A stretch of DNA of 64,000 nt from Dinoroseobacter sp049801095 (lineage in GTDB: Bacteria; Pseudomonadota; Alphaproteobacteria; Rhodobacterales; Rhodobacteraceae). The notes below the pieces were generated by a model. That model made no database searches, had not been told where the DNA came from, and was given only the letters and a program-made list of their open reading frames with translations. A program made the position numbers and the translations under genes. The stretch lies in contig NZ_JBNAGH010000002.1 in NCBI RefSeq assembly GCF_049801095.1, positions 434,001 to 498,000 on the forward strand, written 5' to 3'. Positions 17,630 through 26,348 of this stretch are shown here, piece by piece. Within the stretch, counting starts at the first letter, position 1; the number at the start of each line of letters is the position of its first letter.

Positions 17630-17682
17630 GGTCGAATCCTCATGGTTCCGGCTACGATCCGCGCAAGGTCTCATAAAATCAA

Positions 17683-17699
17683 ATCCAAATATTTTGGAT
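17683..17699. promoter_or_regulatory. Palindromic operator candidate between lysR and the YcsI gene
   Basis: A perfect inverted repeat, ATCCAAA, three bases, TTTGGAT, in an AT-rich stretch in the 87-bp gap between the LysR stop and the YcsI start, about 54 bases before the latter. The geometry is compatible with a LysR-type T-N11-A box. Inferred target of the adjacent regulator. Confidence 0.55.
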
Positions 17700-17716
17700 C
17701 AATCCATAGAGATTTT

Positions 17717-18604
17717 TTATATCTCTGCCCGCGCGATCTGCTGCGCCATGCCGGCAGCGGCCTCCACCAGATGGTTGCGCGGCTCGCTCAGATAGGAGGC
17801 GGAAAAGCGCAAAGGCGCCGGCACCCAGCCCGGGTCGAACTGCACCAGCCGCCCCTCTGCGAGAGAGGATGCGGCCAGGGACACGGGCAACGCGCCAACG
17901 CAGAGCCCGGCTTCGACCAGCCGGAAACAGGAGGAGAGCGACGAGGAAGGAAAGAGCGAGACTTCGGGGCCGAAGCGTTCGAACATCGCCTCGCGCAACT
18001 CCCTGTAAGGGCGCGTGTTTTTCGCATAGGTTGCGATCGGGATCTGGGCGAGATCCACCGGGGCCGCGGGGTCCGGATCTGCCCCCGGGGCGCGGAACCA
18101 GGACAGCGGCACGTCGGGCAGAACCGCATTGTCCACCGTGTAATCCGAAATCGGACCAAGCAGGATCGCAAGGTCAATCTCGCGGCCCATCAACTGCTGG
18201 CGCAGGTTCAGAGAGATATCGACCGAGATCTCGACCCGCAGCTTGGGATAGGTGCTGCGCAGGGCGCCGACGAAATCCGGTAGCCAGCTTTGGGCGATGG
18301 TTTCCGAGACCCCAAGGCGCAAAAGCTGCTCCACCGCATGGGCATCGACCACGCGCTCCTCCACGAGATTGGTCAGATGCTGGAACTGCTGCGCGTAATG
18401 GACCAGCAGGTCGCCCCGCTGGGTCAGGCGCATGCCTTTTGCGTTGCGCTCAAATAGCTCGGTGCCCAGGGTCTCCTCCAGCGCCTTGATCCGCGATGTA
18501 ACCGCAGGCTGGGTCAGATGCAGCGCATCGGCGGCCTTGCTGACGCTGTGATACTGGGCGACGGCGAGGAAGGTCTGGAGATGGTCGAGCTTCAGGCGGC
18601 GCAT
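17717..18604 (-). CDS. LysR-family transcriptional regulator
   Basis: A 295-residue LysR regulator: winged HTH at residues 4-65 (LQTFLAVAQYHSVSKAADAL, LTQPAVTSRIKALEE), then an effector domain from about 90. It lies upstream of and codirectional with the YcsI-TRAP-oxoprolinase genes, unlike the more usual divergent arrangement. A palindrome in the following gap is a likely binding site. Probable pathway-specific regulator of the cluster; ligand unknown. Confidence 0.93.
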   Translation of the reverse strand: MRRLKLDHLQTFLAVAQYHSVSKAADALHLTQPAVTSRIKALEETLGTELFERNAKGMRLTQRGDLLVHYAQQFQHLTNLVEERVVDAHAVEQLLRLGVSETIAQSWLPDFVGALRSTYPKLRVEISVDISLNLRQQLMGREIDLAILLGPISDYTVDNAVLPDVPLSWFRAPGADPDPAAPVDLAQIPIATYAKNTRPYRELREAMFERFGPEVSLFPSSSLSSCFRLVEAGLCVGALPVSLAASSLAEGRLVQFDPGWVPAPLRFSASYLSEPRNHLVEAAAGMAQQIARAEI

Positions 18605-18679
18605 GGGGGCTTTCCTGGGGGGAATGGGGTGCGGATGGCGCCACCTTGTCCCAAAGCCCGGCCCAGTGCCAGCCGGGTG

Positions 18680-19864
18680 TCAGCCGCTGGGTTGGGCGGG
18701 TCGGACCCGGGCGGTCTTGAAGTGCTCGAACCCGAACCCGAGAGGCACGACCAGCGCGAAGAGAACCGCCGCGAGCCAGAGCGGCGCCTCCGCCGCGCCG
18801 GTGAGGTCGAAGAGCGCGCCCGCGACCGGTGGTGTGACCATCATCAGCGCGTAGTAGATGGTGAAGAACACCCCCATCCCGAAGGCGCGGTTTTCTGGGC
18901 GCAGGGCCTGCCCGGCGAGGGCCATGATCACTCCGGCGGGCGCCATCCCCACAAGTCCGAACAGCAGGCTCGCCCCCACGCCACCGCCCGGCCCGCCCGC
19001 CGGCGCGCCAAGCCAGAGCACCGCCGCGATGGCCGCTACCATGCAACAGCTCAGCACAAGGCTGCGCCGCCCGAACCGGTCCACCAGCTGTCCGCAGGCC
19101 GCGCCCGAAAAGATCATCAGCCAGCTCGCCAGGCTGATCACGCCCGCGGCTGCCAAGGTGGTCTGGCCCTGGGCCTCCAGCATCTGGGGCCCGAAGGAAA
19201 GGTAGACGACGTAAGCTGCATTGAAGAGCGCCCAAGCCCCGGCGGCGCAAAAGATCAGCCGCCATTCCATGGTGGAAAGCTTGGGCCGCGTCCCGCGCGC
19301 AGGCCGGGCCTGATCGGGCGGCTCACGGTAGAGCAGCAAGACCGCCGCCCCCGCCAGAGCCGTATAGATCGAGGCGGCGACAAAAGCGCTCTGCCACCCC
19401 CAAAGCGCCGCCAGCCAAGCATGGCCCACCTGCCCCATGGCGATGCCGAGGGGCCAGGACATCACCAGAATGCTCATGGCCGTGGCGATCTCGCGCCCGT
19501 CGAACCAGTCGGCGACCATCTTTGTGAAGTAGAGCGTGGTAAAAAGGAACCCGACCCCGCTCAACACGCGGCCCGCGCCCAGGGTCCAGGGCCCCGCAGC
19601 AAGAGCACACAGCACGCTGCCAAGCGCCAGCACGCCGAGCCCCGTGCCGACCATCACCCGATCCGAAACAAAGCGGCCCCAATACCCCGCAGGGAGCGCC
19701 AGCACGAGACCCGGCGCCATGAAGAGGCCAATGAGCAGGCCGATCTCAGCCCAGTCGAACCCGAATGCGACGATGAGGTGATCGCCCACCGATCCCATGG
19801 TCTGAAACTGCAGGCCCAGCCCGATGCGCGCAAGAAACAGAAGCGCAAGGATGCGCCAGCGCAT
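18680..19864 (-). CDS. MFS transporter
   Basis: A 394-residue permease with about 12 helices. Start at ATG 19864 (MRWRILALLFLARIGLGLQF); longer in-frame starts add only arginine/glycine-rich sequence with no membrane character. The second half contains the repeat of motif A (QLVDRFGRRSLVL). Substrate unknown. It lies 75 bp upstream of lysR on the same strand, so it could belong to the same transcript and act as a second route for the cluster solute, but that is a guess. Confidence 0.85.
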   Translation of the reverse strand: MRWRILALLFLARIGLGLQFQTMGSVGDHLIVAFGFDWAEIGLLIGLFMAPGLVLALPAGYWGRFVSDRVMVGTGLGVLALGSVLCALAAGPWTLGAGRVLSGVGFLFTTLYFTKMVADWFDGREIATAMSILVMSWPLGIAMGQVGHAWLAALWGWQSAFVAASIYTALAGAAVLLLYREPPDQARPARGTRPKLSTMEWRLIFCAAGAWALFNAAYVVYLSFGPQMLEAQGQTTLAAAGVISLASWLMIFSGAACGQLVDRFGRRSLVLSCCMVAAIAAVLWLGAPAGGPGGGVGASLLFGLVGMAPAGVIMALAGQALRPENRAFGMGVFFTIYYALMMVTPPVAGALFDLTGAAEAPLWLAAVLFALVVPLGFGFEHFKTARVRPAQPSG

Positions 19865-20229
19865 CAGCGGTCCCGGGCCGCGCGCACCGGCACAGAGGCC
19901 TGCCGCGAGATCCTCCCGGTCACCTCCGCCCCCTCGCGGGCGGAAGGGGTCGTCCGGGCACGACCGCGCTGGCAGGACGCCCGCCCCGTGCCGAACGCCT
20001 GCACCGAAAATAGGGTGCAAAGGGCATCGGCGGGTGTCATGGCGGGCGCGTCTCCGTGGTGGTGGAGGGACAGGCTACTCCGTGGTATCCTGAACCAACA
20101 TCCGGCAGATGCTGTAAATCCGCCGCGGTTCTGCTGTAATTTCGTACTGCATTTGCAGGATACACCGCCTGTGCCCCAGGCATCACGATCGCCAGCACCG
20201 GGTCCGGTGCGAGACGGAGGACAGCTCCC
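19865..20229. other. No gene seen
   Basis: A 365-bp divergent intergenic region between an MFS gene and the HTH-GAF regulator. All open frames here are short, arginine/proline-rich and lack a ribosome site. It should hold both promoters; no clear operator was identified. Confidence 0.6.
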
Positions 20230-21036
20230 ATGCAGGCCAGCTCAGGTCTCAGCCCCAGGGAAGAGCAGATCGCCCGCGCCTATGCGGGGGGCGATACCTA
20301 TCAGCAGATCGCCGAGAGCCTGTGTCTTGCGCCCTCCACCGTGCGGACCCATCTGGCGGCGATCTATCGCAAGCTGCAGGTCTCGTCGAAGCTGGAACTG
20401 ATGTCGCGGCTCGAAGGCCCGGCCCCCGACCCCAAGACCCAGCCGGAGCTGAGCTCAGTGATCTCGGAACTGGCCCTCAGCCTTGAGGAGGCGCTGGCCC
20501 GGGAGAAGGCGTTGAGCGAGGTGTTGCGGATCATCTCCGCCGCCCAGGGGGATCTGGATCAGGTGGTACCATCGATCCTGAACTACGCGCTCGACCTTTG
20601 CGATGCGGAGTTCGGGATCCTCTTTGAGTATCATGGGAATAGCCGGTTTGGCGCGCGGTTCTCCAAGGGGATCCCCGCCCCGTTCCAAAGCTGGCTCGCA
20701 GCGCGCGGCGTGTTCCCGGTCGGCCCGCAGACTGGGCTGGGACGGATGGTGCCGCAGCGGGATGTGATCCATATCATCGATGTCAAAAGCGAGCCGCTTT
20801 ACCAGAGCGACGATCCCCTGCGCTTTGCCACGGCGGATCTTGGCGGCGCGCGCAGCTTCGTGGCGATTCCGATGCTGGCGGCGGATCGGCTGGTCGGGGC
20901 CTTCACGATCTATCGTCAGACCGTGCGCCCCTTCTCCGAGGACAGTTTGCGACTGGCCCGGATGTTTGCCGATCAAAGCGTGATCGCGCTGGAAAACGCG
21001 CGGCTGGTCAGTGAGGCGCGGGCCCGGGCCAGCTAG
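20230..21036 (+). CDS. LuxR-type HTH plus GAF domain regulator
   Basis: A 268-residue protein with an N-terminal LuxR-type HTH (residues 7-62: LSPREEQIARAYAGG, APSTVRTHLAAIYRKLQV), a short helical linker (about 75-105, heptad-like) and a C-terminal GAF domain (about 108-260). The usual order is sensor first and HTH last; here it is reversed. It ends just after the GAF helix (ALENARLVSEARARAS), where related proteins continue into a kinase or cyclase, so it may be a shortened version. Target and ligand unknown. The stop is 3 bp from the convergent flavin oxidoreductase stop. Confidence 0.82.
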   Translation: MQASSGLSPREEQIARAYAGGDTYQQIAESLCLAPSTVRTHLAAIYRKLQVSSKLELMSRLEGPAPDPKTQPELSSVISELALSLEEALAREKALSEVLRIISAAQGDLDQVVPSILNYALDLCDAEFGILFEYHGNSRFGARFSKGIPAPFQSWLAARGVFPVGPQTGLGRMVPQRDVIHIIDVKSEPLYQSDDPLRFATADLGGARSFVAIPMLAADRLVGAFTIYRQTVRPFSEDSLRLARMFADQSVIALENARLVSEARARAS

Positions 21037-21039
21037 CGC

Positions 21040-22254
21040 TCAGCGGGGGGGACCGAAGCGCGCATGCCACTGTGGCACCCGGGCGGCGTCGCGAGATGCC
21101 ACCGCCGCCAGTGCCTCGGTGAGATCGAGCTCGTAGGTCCCCTCCTCCTCCTTGGCCAGAGCGGCCAGACGCGTTGTGTACCACGCCGTGATGCCGCCCG
21201 GCGGGGCGGTCTCGAAGCGCGGGAAGGCCGGATCTCCACCCGCGGAGCTCACCCATTTGCGCGGAAGGTCCGGATCCAGCACCAAGGCGCGGGCGAGGCC
21301 GATCGCATCCGCGCCCCCATCGCGGAGCAGCCCCGCCGCCTGGGCGCGGGTCTTGAGCCCCCCGGTCAGCATGATCGGGATGCGCGTGAGCTCTTTGGCT
21401 GCCTTGGCAACGGTCGCGAAATAGGCCCCCTCCCGCGCGGTTCCATCGGAACTGGCGGCGGCACCGGGCACATAGCTGCCGCCGCTGATATCGATCAGGT
21501 CGATGCTGGTGCCCGCAAGCAGGCGGAGGGTTTCGCGCGCATCCGCCTCGCGCACCCCGCCCGCAAGCTGATCCGTCGCGTTGATCCGGATGCCGAGGGC
21601 GAAACCCGGTCCGACCGCCTGACGGGTGGCGGAGATGATCTCGCCGATCAGCCGGAAGCGTCCGGCATGGGAGTCGCCATAGCCATCGCTGCGGTGGTTG
21701 AAGAAGGGCGAGAGGAACTGGCTCAGCAGAAATCCGTGACCCGCATGGATCTGCGCCCCGCGAAACCCCAGCAGCTTGGCCCGCAGCGCCGCCGCCGCAT
21801 AGGCAGCGGGCAGCGCGGCGATCTCTGCTTGCGTCATCTCCCGGACGGGCTGCCCGTCCAGCGTCAGGGGCGACGGCCCGCGCGGATGGCTGAGCGCGCG
21901 ATACGACAGCGCGCCGCCATGGCCGAGCTGCGGCCAGATCTGCGCGCCCTGGGCGGCGCCCCGGGTGGCCAGCGCGCGCCAGGGTCCTTCGGCCCCGCCC
22001 GGCGCAAGAACAAGATTGCCCGGGCTTTCCGGTCCGTCAGGCGAGATCTGCACCTCACCGATCAGGGAGAGCGCCGTCCCGCCCTCCGCCCATCGCTCAT
22101 AGAGCCGGGTCTGCGCTGCGGTCGGCTGGCCCGCCCCGTCCCCGAGGCTGTCGGACATGGGGGATTTGATCAGGCGGTTCTTGAGCCGCAGGCCGCAGGG
22201 CAATTCGAGCGGGGCGCCAAGGATCTCTGCGGGGGAGATGGGGGCATGGATCAA
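21040..22254 (-). CDS. Old Yellow Enzyme family NADH:flavin oxidoreductase
   Basis: A 404-residue TIM-barrel FMN enzyme that reduces activated double bonds or electrophiles. Family marks are LKNRLIKSPMSD at the start of the barrel, WPQLGHGG, and GFRGAQIHAGHGFLLSQFLS followed by NHRSDGYGDSHAGRFRL, then IPIMLTGGL near the FMN phosphate site. There is no C-terminal flavodoxin-like extension. It lies 71 bp downstream of an ArsR-type gene and has a 14/16 match to that gene's palindrome 15 bp before its start, so it is probably repressed by it. True substrate unknown. Confidence 0.9.
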   Translation of the reverse strand: MIHAPISPAEILGAPLELPCGLRLKNRLIKSPMSDSLGDGAGQPTAAQTRLYERWAEGGTALSLIGEVQISPDGPESPGNLVLAPGGAEGPWRALATRGAAQGAQIWPQLGHGGALSYRALSHPRGPSPLTLDGQPVREMTQAEIAALPAAYAAAALRAKLLGFRGAQIHAGHGFLLSQFLSPFFNHRSDGYGDSHAGRFRLIGEIISATRQAVGPGFALGIRINATDQLAGGVREADARETLRLLAGTSIDLIDISGGSYVPGAAASSDGTAREGAYFATVAKAAKELTRIPIMLTGGLKTRAQAAGLLRDGGADAIGLARALVLDPDLPRKWVSSAGGDPAFPRFETAPPGGITAWYTTRLAALAKEEEGTYELDLTEALAAVASRDAARVPQWHARFGPPR

Positions 22255-22268
22255 TGCTTCATCCTTTC

Positions 22269-22284
22269 ATCGCGATATTTCGAT
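22269..22284. promoter_or_regulatory. Operator-like site upstream of the OYE gene
   Basis: ATCGCGATATTTCGAT matches the perfect palindrome at 22637-22652 in 14 of 16 bases and is itself a near-palindrome. It ends 15 bp before the OYE start codon. Likely second binding site of the ArsR-type repressor. Confidence 0.65.
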
Positions 22285-22325
22285 ATTTCGGTGTAAATGG
22301 GTACGCAACAGTGGAGATCCGACCG

Positions 22326-22634
22326 CTAGGGCTTGTGGAGTTCGGTTGAAAACGCCTCGAGAAACGCAGCGATCGCGGCCTCGTCCCGGCGGTAGAAGGT
22401 CCATTGCCCATGGCGCTCGGCCCGTACGAAACCCGCCTTTTTCAGCGCGGCCATATAGGTCGAAATGGTCGACTGGGAGAGCTGCGCCTTTTCCTGAATA
22501 TAGGCCACACAGACCCCGTCCAACTGCGCATGCTCGGGCAAGGCAGGCGGGAAATTGGAGCGGTCCTTGAGCCATTCAAGGATCTTCCGTCGGGTCGGGT
22601 TATTCAGTGCGGCAAGCGCGGATTCGATGTCCAT
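22326..22634 (-). CDS. ArsR-family winged-helix regulator
   Basis: A 102-residue winged-helix repressor (ALNNPTRRKILEWL, LSQSTISTYMAALKKAGFVRAERHGQWTFYR). The typical ArsR metal motif ELCVCDL is absent; there is a single cysteine (DGVCVAYIQEK, residue 42), so thiol or electrophile sensing is more plausible than metal sensing. The start abuts a perfect palindrome, suggesting autorepression. It precedes the OYE gene on the same strand. Compare the NemR-NemA pairing of a repressor with an Old Yellow Enzyme, though NemR is of the TetR family. Confidence 0.9.
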   Translation of the reverse strand: MDIESALAALNNPTRRKILEWLKDRSNFPPALPEHAQLDGVCVAYIQEKAQLSQSTISTYMAALKKAGFVRAERHGQWTFYRRDEAAIAAFLEAFSTELHKP

Positions 22635-22636
22635 AT

Positions 22637-22652
22637 ATCGAGATATCTCGAT
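22637..22652. promoter_or_regulatory. Perfect palindrome at the arsR-type promoter
   Basis: ATCGAGATATCTCGAT, a 16-bp perfect palindrome starting 3 bp upstream of the regulator's ATG, where it would overlap transcription or translation initiation. A close copy precedes the OYE gene. Confidence 0.75.
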
Positions 22653-22803
22653 TTACCGGGTCAATGTCAAGCCGGAGAACCAGCTTTGAGAAAGCTCACA
22701 AGTAACTTGAGTTTCTCTCCACAGCCCACTGTTATAAAATGACTTTCAAGATCGTAGACCGCCCACCTCAAGACAGGCGGCCCCATATTATCTGCCCGGG
22801 ACC

Positions 22804-23742
22804 TTACCGCTCCGGCGCTGGAATGAACTCCTGATCATCCCCGGGCGGGAGCTGGAAACGGCCGTGCTGCCAGTCTCCGGCACGCCAGGCCTCCTTGGCT
22901 TCGTCGATCCGCTCCTGCGAGGAAGCGACGAAATTCCACCAGATGTAACGCGACCCTTCGAGGGTCTCGCCCCCGAGCAGCATCAGCCGCGCCCCCTGCC
23001 CGCCTGCGGTGACCGAGATCCGGTCGCCGGGACGGAAGACCATCATCTGACCCGCCTCATAGGTGTCGCCCGCCACGGTGATCGCGCCTTCGACCACATA
23101 GATCCCGCGATCCTCGTGATCATCGGGCAGCGGCAGTTTCGCGCCGGGCTGCAGCACCGCATCCGCATAGAACATCTCGGAGGCGGTCTTGACCGGGGCG
23201 CGCTCGCCATAGGCATTGCCGAGGATCAAGCGGACCTCCTTGCCCTCGCCCTCCATGAAGGGCAGCGCCTCTTTGGGCGCGTGCTCAAACTCGGGCGCGC
23301 GGTCCTCGTGATCCTTGGGCAAGGCGACCCAGGTCTGAATGCCGAAGAACGGCATGGGCTGGGTCTGTGTTTCGTCATCGGTCCGCTCGGAATGGGTGAT
23401 GCCGTGGCCGGCCACCATCCAGTTCACCGCGCCGGGTTCGATCCAGGCATCGGTGCCGAGACTGTCTCGATGATGCATGCGCCCGCGATAGAGATAGCTG
23501 ATCGTCGCGAGCCCGATATGGGGATGGGGCCGCACATCGAGCCCCTTGGTCGGCAGAAACTCCGCCGGGCCCATCTGGTCAAAGAAGATGAAGGGTCCGA
23601 CCATTTGCCGCTTGGGGGCAGGCAGCGCGCGCCGCACCTCCAACGCCCCGAGATCCCGGGCGCGGGGGATGATCAATGTGTCGATGGCGTCCACCTCGTC
23701 GCCGAGGGGGCAATGGGGATCGAGGGCGGGGTTCCAGCTCAT
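22804..23742 (-). CDS. Pirin family protein
   Basis: A 312-residue bicupin. Start ATG 23742 with GGAGG five bases upstream. The metal ligands are in RPHPHIGLATISYLYRG and the histidines of AGHGITHSE; the C-terminal cupin follows (GIYVVEGAITVAGDTYEAGQ). Some bacterial pirins act as quercetin dioxygenases or regulate metabolic enzymes; which applies is unknown. It lies 169 bp upstream of the arsR-type gene on the same strand, and may belong to the same stress response. Confidence 0.92.
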   Translation of the reverse strand: MSWNPALDPHCPLGDEVDAIDTLIIPRARDLGALEVRRALPAPKRQMVGPFIFFDQMGPAEFLPTKGLDVRPHPHIGLATISYLYRGRMHHRDSLGTDAWIEPGAVNWMVAGHGITHSERTDDETQTQPMPFFGIQTWVALPKDHEDRAPEFEHAPKEALPFMEGEGKEVRLILGNAYGERAPVKTASEMFYADAVLQPGAKLPLPDDHEDRGIYVVEGAITVAGDTYEAGQMMVFRPGDRISVTAGGQGARLMLLGGETLEGSRYIWWNFVASSQERIDEAKEAWRAGDWQHGRFQLPPGDDQEFIPAPER

Positions 23743-23949
23743 GGCGGCCTCCTGTGTTTCGGTTCCACAGAAGACTACACCGTGCACCCGCGCAATGCAT
23801 CACGCGCTGGAAAGCAGATTCTGCGCAAGAATGCACAGATCCAGATCGAAAGGGGAAAGTCCGTGCTGGGCTCGGATGGGGACGAGCCTGGCCAGTTCGG
23901 TCGTCGGGTCCTGAGGGCGCACACGCTCCTCAGATAGAGAGCGCGGGCC

Positions 23950-24213
23950 CTAGAGGCCCCCGCAGAAGGTCAGGCTTTCGCGGCGATTGCGCTCAGACAG
24001 GCTCGCCGCACGTAGATCCGAGACCGCGGAAAGCATCCGCAGGCTTGTGCTCGGAGGGAGGGTCGCCTCGATCGAGGCATGGGCCCGCTCGGCCAAAGCC
24101 GCAGCGAGATCAAAGGCCAACTCGGCCCGCTCACTCTCGCTCAGCAGCGACAGCGCATCCATGGAGGTATGGATGTGGAAACGGACAAAATGACTGGTAT
24201 CGGGGGATTCCAT
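23950..24213 (-). CDS. Small hypothetical protein
   Basis: An 87-residue protein. Start ATG 24213 chosen because AAAGGAG lies eight bases upstream; two in-frame ATGs further up have worse sites. The sequence (MESPDTSHFVRFHIHTSMDAL then an alpha-helical LSESERAELAFDLAAALAERA) has no signal peptide or membrane segment. I do not recognise it. It stands alone between the pirin and LuxR genes. Confidence 0.6.
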   Translation of the reverse strand: MESPDTSHFVRFHIHTSMDALSLLSESERAELAFDLAAALAERAHASIEATLPPSTSLRMLSAVSDLRAASLSERNRRESLTFCGGL

Positions 24214-24318
24214 GGCGCGTACTCCTTTCATGTGCTCCAGGTTGGGTCCCGGGAAAGGCGCCGTGTGTGCCACAGGCTGTGCGCGATGACTGTCACGTAA
24301 GTCCGTGACAAAATCCGG

Positions 24319-25047
24319 TCAGGCGAGACGCGAGGGCTGGATCAGACCCGCGCCGATGCCGTGGATCGCCGCGGTGGTGCGATCGGCCACCTCGAGCTTG
24401 CCATAGATCCGGCGCACCAGCGTATCGACCGTGTGGGGCGAGACGCCGAGGATGTCGGCGATCACCGAGTTGCTCTTGCCCCGGGCGATCCAGGTGAGCA
24501 CTTCGGCCTCGCGGGGCGTCAGGGACGCGGGGGCTTCATCGGGCACAAGGGTGCAATAGCGCAGATGGGCGGCCTGGGCGGCGGCCTGGAGCTCGCGAAT
24601 GTCGCTCGCGCTGAGATCAGGATTGGGCTTGGAAAACCCCACCCCCACATAGCCGTTGCGCATGTTGGGACCAAAGACCTGCAAGGCCAGCCCATCGCCC
24701 AGACCCTCGGCCATGAGACGCTTGAGGAACTCGGTCTCGGGCTCCTTCAAGGGGGTGAGCTTGCCAATGTCGCTCCACCGAAAAGGCTGGGTCGCGTGGC
24801 TGGCATAGGCCGGGATCGGATCCACCTCGTAGAGCTTTTCATCCACATAGGTGCAGACCCATTCGTTGGGAAACCCGCGCGTGAAGACCGCCGTGTCCGG
24901 CTGCTGTGCGGATCCGAAGGCCCGGTTGTGGTGATAGCTGACCTTGTCGATGCCAAAGGACTGGGCAAAGGGCAGAACCGCGTCCCAGATCCGCTCCGGG
25001 CTTTGAGCCTCGGCAACGCCCTTCATATAGGTTTCCAGTCGGGTCAT
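24319..25047 (-). CDS. LuxR-family regulator with autoinducer-binding-type domain (solo)
   Basis: A 242-residue quorum-sensing-type regulator: an N-terminal ligand domain (about residues 10-150, with GIDKVSYHHNR, FPNEWVCTYVDEKLYEVDPI) and a C-terminal HTH (about 170-230, LTPREAEVLTWIARGKSN, VSPHTVDTLVRRIYGKL). ATG 25047 is preferred; GTG at 25071 is a possible longer start. No luxI-type synthase is nearby, so it is a LuxR solo that may respond to a signal made elsewhere. Confidence 0.9.
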   Translation of the reverse strand: MTRLETYMKGVAEAQSPERIWDAVLPFAQSFGIDKVSYHHNRAFGSAQQPDTAVFTRGFPNEWVCTYVDEKLYEVDPIPAYASHATQPFRWSDIGKLTPLKEPETEFLKRLMAEGLGDGLALQVFGPNMRNGYVGVGFSKPNPDLSASDIRELQAAAQAAHLRYCTLVPDEAPASLTPREAEVLTWIARGKSNSVIADILGVSPHTVDTLVRRIYGKLEVADRTTAAIHGIGAGLIQPSRLA

Positions 25048-25308
25048 GGTCCCTGGCTTCCCTCGGGGCACTAAGGTGACCTAAGGGTAGCCCGGTGCAA
25101 CCTCCGCGAGCAAGGGGCAAGGCGCGGGGTTGGGAAGAAACCGGGGCGGGCGGTGCGGTTTGGCGCGATGATGGGCGGGGTTTGATGGTTTCTGCGCATG
25201 GGCAGTGTGCGATCTGACGCGTTGGTGCCGCTCTGGGTACCACAGCCAAGGCTGGGCCCAACGGCCCGGCACGCAAGAGCGCGAAAACCAGCCAGACATG
25301 CAGGGGAA

Positions 25309-25384
<76 letters not shown>

Positions 25385-25533
25385 GTCCGACGCCTCCTAG
25401 CGCAGTTCCCTGCCGGATGGCAAGGGCCTGCGCGAGCGGTATGCTCGGGACCGCCGCGCCCCGGGCGCAACAGCTCTGCAGCGCGGCAAAGCGGGCGGTT
25501 GGCAGGCCCGCGCGCAGCCGCTAACCAAGAGGC

Positions 25534-26322
25534 ATGACGCCGCCTGTCCCTTTGCTTGTCTTCACCGATCTCGACGGCACCCTGCTGGACCACGACAACT
25601 ACAGCTATGCTGCGGCGCAGCCCGCGCTGGACGCTCTGACCGAGATTGGCGCGCCCCTGGTGCTGGCCAGTTCCAAGACCGCGGCCGAAATCGCGCCCCT
25701 GCGCGCCGCATTGGGACGCGCGGACTGCCCGGCAATTGTCGAGAACGGTGCGGGCCTGCTCGCCCCGAATGCCGCGCCGGATCCGAATGCGGAAACCTAT
25801 GCGCGCCTGAGGGCGGCGCTGGAAGCGCTGCCCGGGGATCTGCGCGGCAGGTTCCGGGGCTTTGGGGACATGGACGACAGCGAGGTGGCGCGGGTCACCG
25901 GCCTCCGCATGTCGGAGGCCGCCCTGGCCCGGCAGCGCGCCTTCTCGGAACCGGGGCTCTGGGACGGCGACGCGGCCAGCGAGGACGCGTTCATCGCCGC
26001 GCTTGCGGAACACAGTATCCAGGCCCGGCGCGGCGGGCGCTTCCTGACCCTGTCCTTTGGCGGCACCAAGGCGGATCGCATGGCCGAGATCATCGCGACC
26101 TACCGCCCGGGCCTGACCCTCGCGCTCGGGGATGCCCCGAATGACGTGGAGATGCTGGAGACCGCAGATATCGGCATCGTGGTGGCCAACCCCCATAGCC
26201 GCCCCCTGCCCCGCTTGCGCGGCGAGACCGGCCCCGATGGGCCCATCCGCCGCACCGAAAAAACAGGCCCTTCCGGTTGGAACATTGCGGTGCGCGCCGT
26301 AGTTTCCTCCTTAGGGGCGTAA
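25534..26322 (+). CDS. HAD phosphatase, mannosyl/glucosyl-3-phosphoglycerate phosphatase
   Basis: A 262-residue HAD-superfamily phosphatase of the mannosyl-3-phosphoglycerate phosphatase type. Motif I is VFTDLDGTLLDHDN, motif II LVLASSKTAAE, and motif IV ALGDAPNDVEMLETAD, with Lys in GGTKADR. It removes phosphate from the sugar-phosphoglycerate made by the next gene, giving glucosylglycerate or mannosylglycerate, compatible solutes. The partner glycosyltransferase starts 26 bp downstream, and a GH13 phosphorylase lies 2 kb on. Confidence 0.85.
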   Translation: MTPPVPLLVFTDLDGTLLDHDNYSYAAAQPALDALTEIGAPLVLASSKTAAEIAPLRAALGRADCPAIVENGAGLLAPNAAPDPNAETYARLRAALEALPGDLRGRFRGFGDMDDSEVARVTGLRMSEAALARQRAFSEPGLWDGDAASEDAFIAALAEHSIQARRGGRFLTLSFGGTKADRMAEIIATYRPGLTLALGDAPNDVEMLETADIGIVVANPHSRPLPRLRGETGPDGPIRRTEKTGPSGWNIAVRAVVSSLGA

Positions 26323-26348
26323 GAGACAAAGAAAAAAGGGCTAGAGGC

